The notes beneath the pieces are model-generated. The model saw nothing but the letters and a program-made list of their open reading frames with translations. It was not told the origin of the DNA and did no database searches. A DNA stretch of 64,000 nucleotides. It comes from Pseudooceanicola sp. HF7 (GTDB lineage Bacteria > Pseudomonadota > Alphaproteobacteria > Rhodobacterales > Rhodobacteraceae). A program made the translations under genes and the position numbers. Location of the stretch: positions 62,001 to 126,000 of the forward strand of contig NZ_JAATOW010000005.1 in the NCBI RefSeq assembly GCF_011806405.1, in the 5' to 3' direction. Positions 60,508-64,000 of the stretch are shown here, one piece after another. Numbering within the stretch: position 1 is the first letter of the stretch; each line of letters begins with the position of its first letter.

Positions 60508-61278
60508 ATGACCCCGCTCAAACGCGTGTTGCCGAAGGTGCTTGCAGGGGTGCTGGCCGCGCTCAGCGTCACGGCCCCGGCGCTTGCCCAATCCGAAACG
60601 GTCGAGGTGACAATCACTTACCGCGAACGAATGGCCCTGCCGCCGGACGCGGTGCTGGAAGTGAAACTTCTGGATGTCTCTCGCATGGACGCCCCGTCGA
60701 CCACCATCACGGAAGGCAGCTTTCCGATCTCGGGCGTGCCGGTCATGGTGCCCATCACCTATGACCCCGCAGAGATCGACGACCGGATGAGCTATTCCGT
60801 CTCGGCCCGGATCCTCTCTGGCGACAGCGTGATCTTCCGCTCGACCTCGGCCTATCCGGTGATCACCCGCGGCGCGCCGGACACCGTTGAAATGGTGTTG
60901 GAACGCAGCGCGACCCCGGTCACCCCTGCGGCCCCGCCCCCCTTTGCCGGCATCGCCTGGGCCGCGACCGAGATCACCGGGCGCGCCCTGGTCACCGATG
61001 ACCCGCCCACCATGACCGTGGACGGAGAGGGCAACATCGCGATCTACGCGGGCTGCAACCGCTACGTCAGCAAGATCGCGACCGACGGGGACAGCCTGCG
61101 CTTTCTCGGCCCGCTTGCCGGGACGATGATGGCCTGCCCGGACGCGCGCATGAAGCTGGAATCCGACACCATCGCGGCGCTGGATGACAGCGTCAGCTTC
61201 GTGCGCTACGGGAACAACCTGACCTTCTCGAACGAGGCGGGTATCGCCGTTCTGCGGTTCCAGGAACGGCCCGAGTAA
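60508..61278 (+). CDS. YbaY-like plus META-domain secreted protein
   Basis: The 256-residue protein has a signal peptide (APALAQ, cleavage near residue 28). A YbaY/YscW-type beta domain spans about 30-132 (V-E-V-T-I-T-Y-R-E-R-M-A-L-P-P-D-A, P-I-S-G-V-P-V-M-V-P-I-T-Y-D). A META/HslJ-type domain spans about 145-250 (I-A-W-A-A-T-E-I-T-G-R, A-G-C-N-R-Y, T-M-M-A-C-P-D-A-R-M). The two occur together in several Proteobacteria; both are linked to envelope stress, but no reaction is known. The start has AAGGAG 8-9 bases upstream. Confidence 0.85.
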   Translation: MTPLKRVLPKVLAGVLAALSVTAPALAQSETVEVTITYRERMALPPDAVLEVKLLDVSRMDAPSTTITEGSFPISGVPVMVPITYDPAEIDDRMSYSVSARILSGDSVIFRSTSAYPVITRGAPDTVEMVLERSATPVTPAAPPPFAGIAWAATEITGRALVTDDPPTMTVDGEGNIAIYAGCNRYVSKIATDGDSLRFLGPLAGTMMACPDARMKLESDTIAALDDSVSFVRYGNNLTFSNEAGIAVLRFQERPE

Positions 61279-61308
61279 GATCCGACGAAAAGCCCTGCAT
61301 CAAGGCAA

Positions 61309-61350
61309 AAGAGACCCCGTACCAGGGCTGGTGCGGGGTCTCTTCCTTTT
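61309..61350. terminator. Bidirectional terminator between META protein and HdeD gene
   Basis: AAGAGACCCC (61309-61318) pairs with GGGGTCTCTT (61335-61344), with T-rich flank on the plus side and A-rich flank on the other. Confidence 0.88.
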
Positions 61351-61362
61351 CGTGAGGCGCTG

Positions 61363-61887
61363 TCAGGCCGGATCTTCGGTGCGCTTGCGGCGCAGCGCCA
61401 GGCTGATCATGAAGGCGCCTACTGACAGCAGTTCGATTGCCAGCACGATGCCCAGGGCATTAGCCAGGAAGCCCGGGAACCCGGTCAGGATGATCAGGCC
61501 CAGAACCGCCGAAACAGCGCCCGCGATGAGCACGGGCAGAAAGATCTGGTCCCGCTGAAGATGGCGCACCGACCAGACCTTGGCCGCGCCGGAGCCCAGC
61601 AGCAGGAGGCCCAGCAGCAGCCGGACAAGGCTGCCATCCCCGAAAGGTCCGAAGGTCAGGGTCAGACCCATGAAGATCGCCAGCACCGCGAGGACGCCCG
61701 CGCCGGCGCGGGTCTGCAGGGAGGGCGACCTATAGGCCGAATAGGCCTGCAGGGCCCCCACGACCAGCAACGCCAGCCCCGTGATGGTGGCAGTGGTTGC
61801 GACGGCGGAGGCCGGGTTGAACAGGGCAAACAGCCCGCCAAGGACCGCGATGCCGCCGGTCCCCATAAAGATCATCCAGTGTTTCAT
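61363..61887 (-). CDS. HdeD-family membrane protein, copy 2
   Basis: The 174-residue protein has six hydrophobic helices in the HdeD pattern: M-K-H-W-M-I-F-M-G-T-G-G-I-A-V-L-G-G-L at the start, then L-L-L-G-L-L-L-L-G-S-G-A-A-K-V and a last helix with V-L-A-I-E-L-L-S-V-G-A-F-M-I-S-L-A. HdeD proteins are linked to acid resistance. It overlaps the preceding copy by 4 bp (ATG with TGA), so it is a tandem pair in one operon. Confidence 0.85.
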   Translation of the reverse strand: MKHWMIFMGTGGIAVLGGLFALFNPASAVATTATITGLALLVVGALQAYSAYRSPSLQTRAGAGVLAVLAIFMGLTLTFGPFGDGSLVRLLLGLLLLGSGAAKVWSVRHLQRDQIFLPVLIAGAVSAVLGLIILTGFPGFLANALGIVLAIELLSVGAFMISLALRRKRTEDPA

Positions 61888-62411
61888 GCGACAAGCTCCT
61901 CTTGGGATTTGCGGCCCAGCGAGATGGCGATCAGGCTGACCCCGTTAAAGAGCAGCTCGATCCCGAGGTAGATCCCCAGGACCGCCGTGGCCGAGGCCGG
62001 GAAGTTAGAAAAGATCATGAACGCCAGCAGGATGGAGACCGCGCCGGACAGGATCAGCAACCAACGGAACTGGGCGTATTCGGCCTTCATAGCCATGATG
62101 ATCCGCATCACGCCGATGACCAGCAGGGTCACGGCGGCGGCGATGGTCAGCGACACGATCCCGATCAGCGGGTGGCCGACAAGGTTGTAGCCCATCCAGG
62201 TGATCACAAGGCCCAGCAGGATCGCCAGGATCCGCGATCCCCAGCCGTTGTCCCCGAAGGCAGAGATGATCATCATCACCCCGACCACCATGAAGGTGCA
62301 GCCCGCCAGCAGGTTGGCTGTCAGCGAGGCCACGAAGGGATTGAACAGCGCCAAGAGCCCCCCGATGACGGAAAAGATCCCGGCCAGCAGCCAGAGAAAC
62401 CAGTATTTCAT
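61884..62411 (-). CDS. HdeD-family membrane protein, copy 1
   Basis: The 175-residue protein has the same six-helix plan (M-K-Y-W-F-L-W-L-L-A-G-I-F-S-V-I-G-G-L-L-A-L-F-N-P split across helix 1; last helix with G-I-E-L-L-F-N-G-V-S-L-I-A-I-S-L). Matching starts (M-K-[YH]-W) and ends show that the two genes came from a duplication. The ATG at the hydrophobic start is preferred to a longer frame without a ribosome site. It probably starts the operon. Confidence 0.85.
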   Translation of the reverse strand: MKYWFLWLLAGIFSVIGGLLALFNPFVASLTANLLAGCTFMVVGVMMIISAFGDNGWGSRILAILLGLVITWMGYNLVGHPLIGIVSLTIAAAVTLLVIGVMRIIMAMKAEYAQFRWLLILSGAVSILLAFMIFSNFPASATAVLGIYLGIELLFNGVSLIAISLGRKSQEELVA

Positions 62412-62455
62412 GTCATTTACCCCCGTTTCGCTCCGGGCCGCCCTCTGGTCGACCT

Positions 62456-64000
62456 TCAGAGCATCCATTCCACCGGGAACACCCCGATGACCACGATCGC
62501 GATTTGCTGGAACCAGGTGGCGCCAGGCTCTTCCTGGTAGATCTTCATCTCTCCCTCCGGGTTCTGTTCGATCCAGGCCATCTTACCCTCGACCGTCAGG
62601 ACGGGCTGGTAGCTGACCCCGGGAACGCCCCGGTCAAAGGCCCGGCTGATGCGCTTGGCCATGGCCGGGCTGTCGATCAGGTAGCCCATTTCGCAGTTCA
62701 GCTGGGCCGAGCGCGGATCAAAGTTGAACGACCCGATGAACAGACGCTCGTCATCCATGGCAAAGGTCTTGGCATGCAGGCTGGCCCCCGAGAGGCCAAA
62801 GGGCCTGAGCTGCTTGGCCGGTACCGCGGGCAGGCCACCGCGCAATTTCAGCTCGAACAAGTCGACCCCGGCTTCCAGCAGCGCCCGGCGATACTTGGAA
62901 TAGCCCGAATGCACCATCAGGACATCGGTCGTGTTCAGGGCATTGGTCAAGATATTGACCTGCTTGCCGCCCATGGCCAGATCGCCGAAAACCTCGACCC
63001 CCAGCTTGCCAGGCACGAAATAGGCCGAGACCAGATCCAGCCGTGATGTCGTCTGACGCAGGATCTCGGCCAGTTTGACCACCGTCAATTGATCGGGGCG
63101 GGCGGTGCCCAGGCCCTTGACCGGATCATCCGCGATCAGCTGCACATCGGTCCATTCCAGCCGCGCCGTCTCAGGCCGGAAGCGCTCCATCGTGGCGATG
63201 CTTTCGCCAAAGAAGTCTTTGGCATCCTGGCCCTGCACGATCTCTTCAACGCGTGCCTGGAACCCGGGCAGATCGCCGTTTCCGTCGATCACCTTTTCCA
63301 CGCCATAGACCGACTGGCTGTTCCAATAGGCGTCAAATACCTCTTCGGTTTCGCGCACCACCTTGCCGGTCGCCAGCACGTCCAGGTCGACATAGAAGCT
63401 GTCCTGCCCAACCTTGAAGTATTCGTCCCCCACGTTGCGCCCGCCTATGATCGCGGCGACGCCGTCGACCACGAAGGACTTGTTGTGCATCCGCCGGTTC
63501 ATGCGGAAGAAATCAAGGGTATAGCCCATCAGCTTGGGCGAGCGCACGGTCGAGGGGTTGAAGAGCCGGATATCGAAGTTCTCATGGCTGTTCATCGCGG
63601 CCATGTAGGCATCCATGCCCGGCACGCCATTGTCATCCAGCAGCAGGCGCACCTTCGCCCCGCGCTCGGCCGCGCGGTAAAGCGCATCCATCAGCAGGAT
63701 GCCGGAGGTGTCGTCGGACCAGATGTAATACTGCGAGTCGATGGAGCGTTCGGCGGCCTCTGCCAGCGCGATCCGCGCGGCCAGCGCATCCGGGCCGGCC
63801 TCCAGGGACATGACGCCGGTCTTGCCCGGATGATCCGCCCCGATCCGCTTGGCAAAGGCCCCCAGGTAAGTGCTGTCATCGACGGGCAGGGCCAGGCTCT
63901 CGGCCCGGTCGGAGATATCAGGAAGGGGGTAAAGCAGGCGCCCGCCAAGGATGAAGACAGCCAGCAGGACGGTCAGGACCAGCAGCGCACGCAGGACTTT
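62456..64000 (-). CDS. Phospholipase D-family protein (5' end outside window)
   Basis: The frame is open to the right window edge: before the ATG at 63811 the codons continue for 63 residues with a membrane helix (A-L-L-V-L-T-V-L-L-A-V-F-I-L-G-G) and L-D-I-type linker, so the true start lies beyond. The PLD sites are M-H-N-K-S-F-V-V-D and L-H-A-K-T-F-A-M-D, each with H-x-K and N-G/S-F-N partners (G-G-R-N-V-G; G-S-F-N-F-D). This is the cardiolipin synthase/PLD superfamily, with a two-site organisation and an N-terminal membrane anchor. Lipid exchange or hydrolysis is expected. Confidence 0.88.
   Translation of the reverse strand, partial: KVLRALLVLTVLLAVFILGGRLLYPLPDISDRAESLALPVDDSTYLGAFAKRIGADHPGKTGVMSLEAGPDALAARIALAEAAERSIDSQYYIWSDDTSGILLMDALYRAAERGAKVRLLLDDNGVPGMDAYMAAMNSHENFDIRLFNPSTVRSPKLMGYTLDFFRMNRRMHNKSFVVDGVAAIIGGRNVGDEYFKVGQDSFYVDLDVLATGKVVRETEEVFDAYWNSQSVYGVEKVIDGNGDLPGFQARVEEIVQGQDAKDFFGESIATMERFRPETARLEWTDVQLIADDPVKGLGTARPDQLTVVKLAEILRQTTSRLDLVSAYFVPGKLGVEVFGDLAMGGKQVNILTNALNTTDVLMVHSGYSKYRRALLEAGVDLFELKLRGGLPAVPAKQLRPFGLSGASLHAKTFAMDDERLFIGSFNFDPRSAQLNCEMGYLIDSPAMAKRISRAFDRGVPGVSYQPVLTVEGKMAWIEQNPEGEMKIYQEEPGATWFQQIAIVVIGVFPVEWML

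Overview
The window is high-GC DNA from an alphaproteobacterium, almost certainly a Rhodobacterales (Roseobacter-group) chromosome. The signs are a methionine synthase split into separate betaine-homocysteine methyltransferase, corrinoid and DUF1638 proteins, a zeta-type F1-ATPase inhibitor beside purC, an RNase E with an acidic insertion in its S1 domain, and a G/C-rich dispersed intergenic repeat of a kind I associate with this order. No species is claimed.

Positions 1-9324 are an accessory island ending at the 3' end of a tRNA-Asn gene. In order it carries the C-terminal part of a phage/plasmid-type primase-helicase, 11 copies of an 8-bp iteron, a cluster of perfect inverted repeats, a serine recombinase coupled to a small-terminase-like HTH protein, a PD-(D/E)XK-like nuclease candidate, three start/stop-coupled orphan genes, an AbiTii-family protein, an internally duplicated orphan, and a defence-type reverse transcriptase behind about 640 nt of hairpin-rich non-coding DNA. 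The rep-iteron-terS-cargo order next to a tRNA resembles a phage satellite or integrative plasmid with anti-phage cargo. No integrase or second attachment site is inside the window.

From 9325 onward the region is core-like. It holds a metallo-hydrolase and an EnvZ-type kinase; tRNA(CAT), purM and purN; HxlR with an Old Yellow Enzyme; rnd; a lipoprotein; sufE; the B12-dependent methyl-transfer cluster (Cys-rich protein, DUF1638, corrinoid protein, radical SAM, bmt) followed by an MprF-like gene; the zeta subunit; purC, purS and purQ; a fucosyltransferase-like protein; dctB and dctD, whose DctD lacks the GAFTGA loop; and rne with a long structured leader. Next come tusA-like, katG, ccdA, a membrane alpha/beta-hydrolase with a P450, DUF2254, a MITE-like element, a CorC-type protein, xerD, a periplasmic protein, aroK and aroB, DinB, UspA with a BCCT transporter, photolyase, a GGCT-Nudix fusion, cysteine synthase, a large MscS, tRNA-Ser, small envelope proteins, two HdeD-like proteins and a phospholipase D protein cut by the window end.

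Functionally the core part joins purine synthesis (purM, N, C, S, Q), methionine and methyl-group metabolism with betaine-type uptake, dicarboxylate sensing, shikimate synthesis and envelope stress. The island is the most likely place for new biology: the reverse transcriptase with its structured upstream DNA, two unassigned cargo proteins, and the iteron and inverted-repeat region that probably serves replication and recombination.
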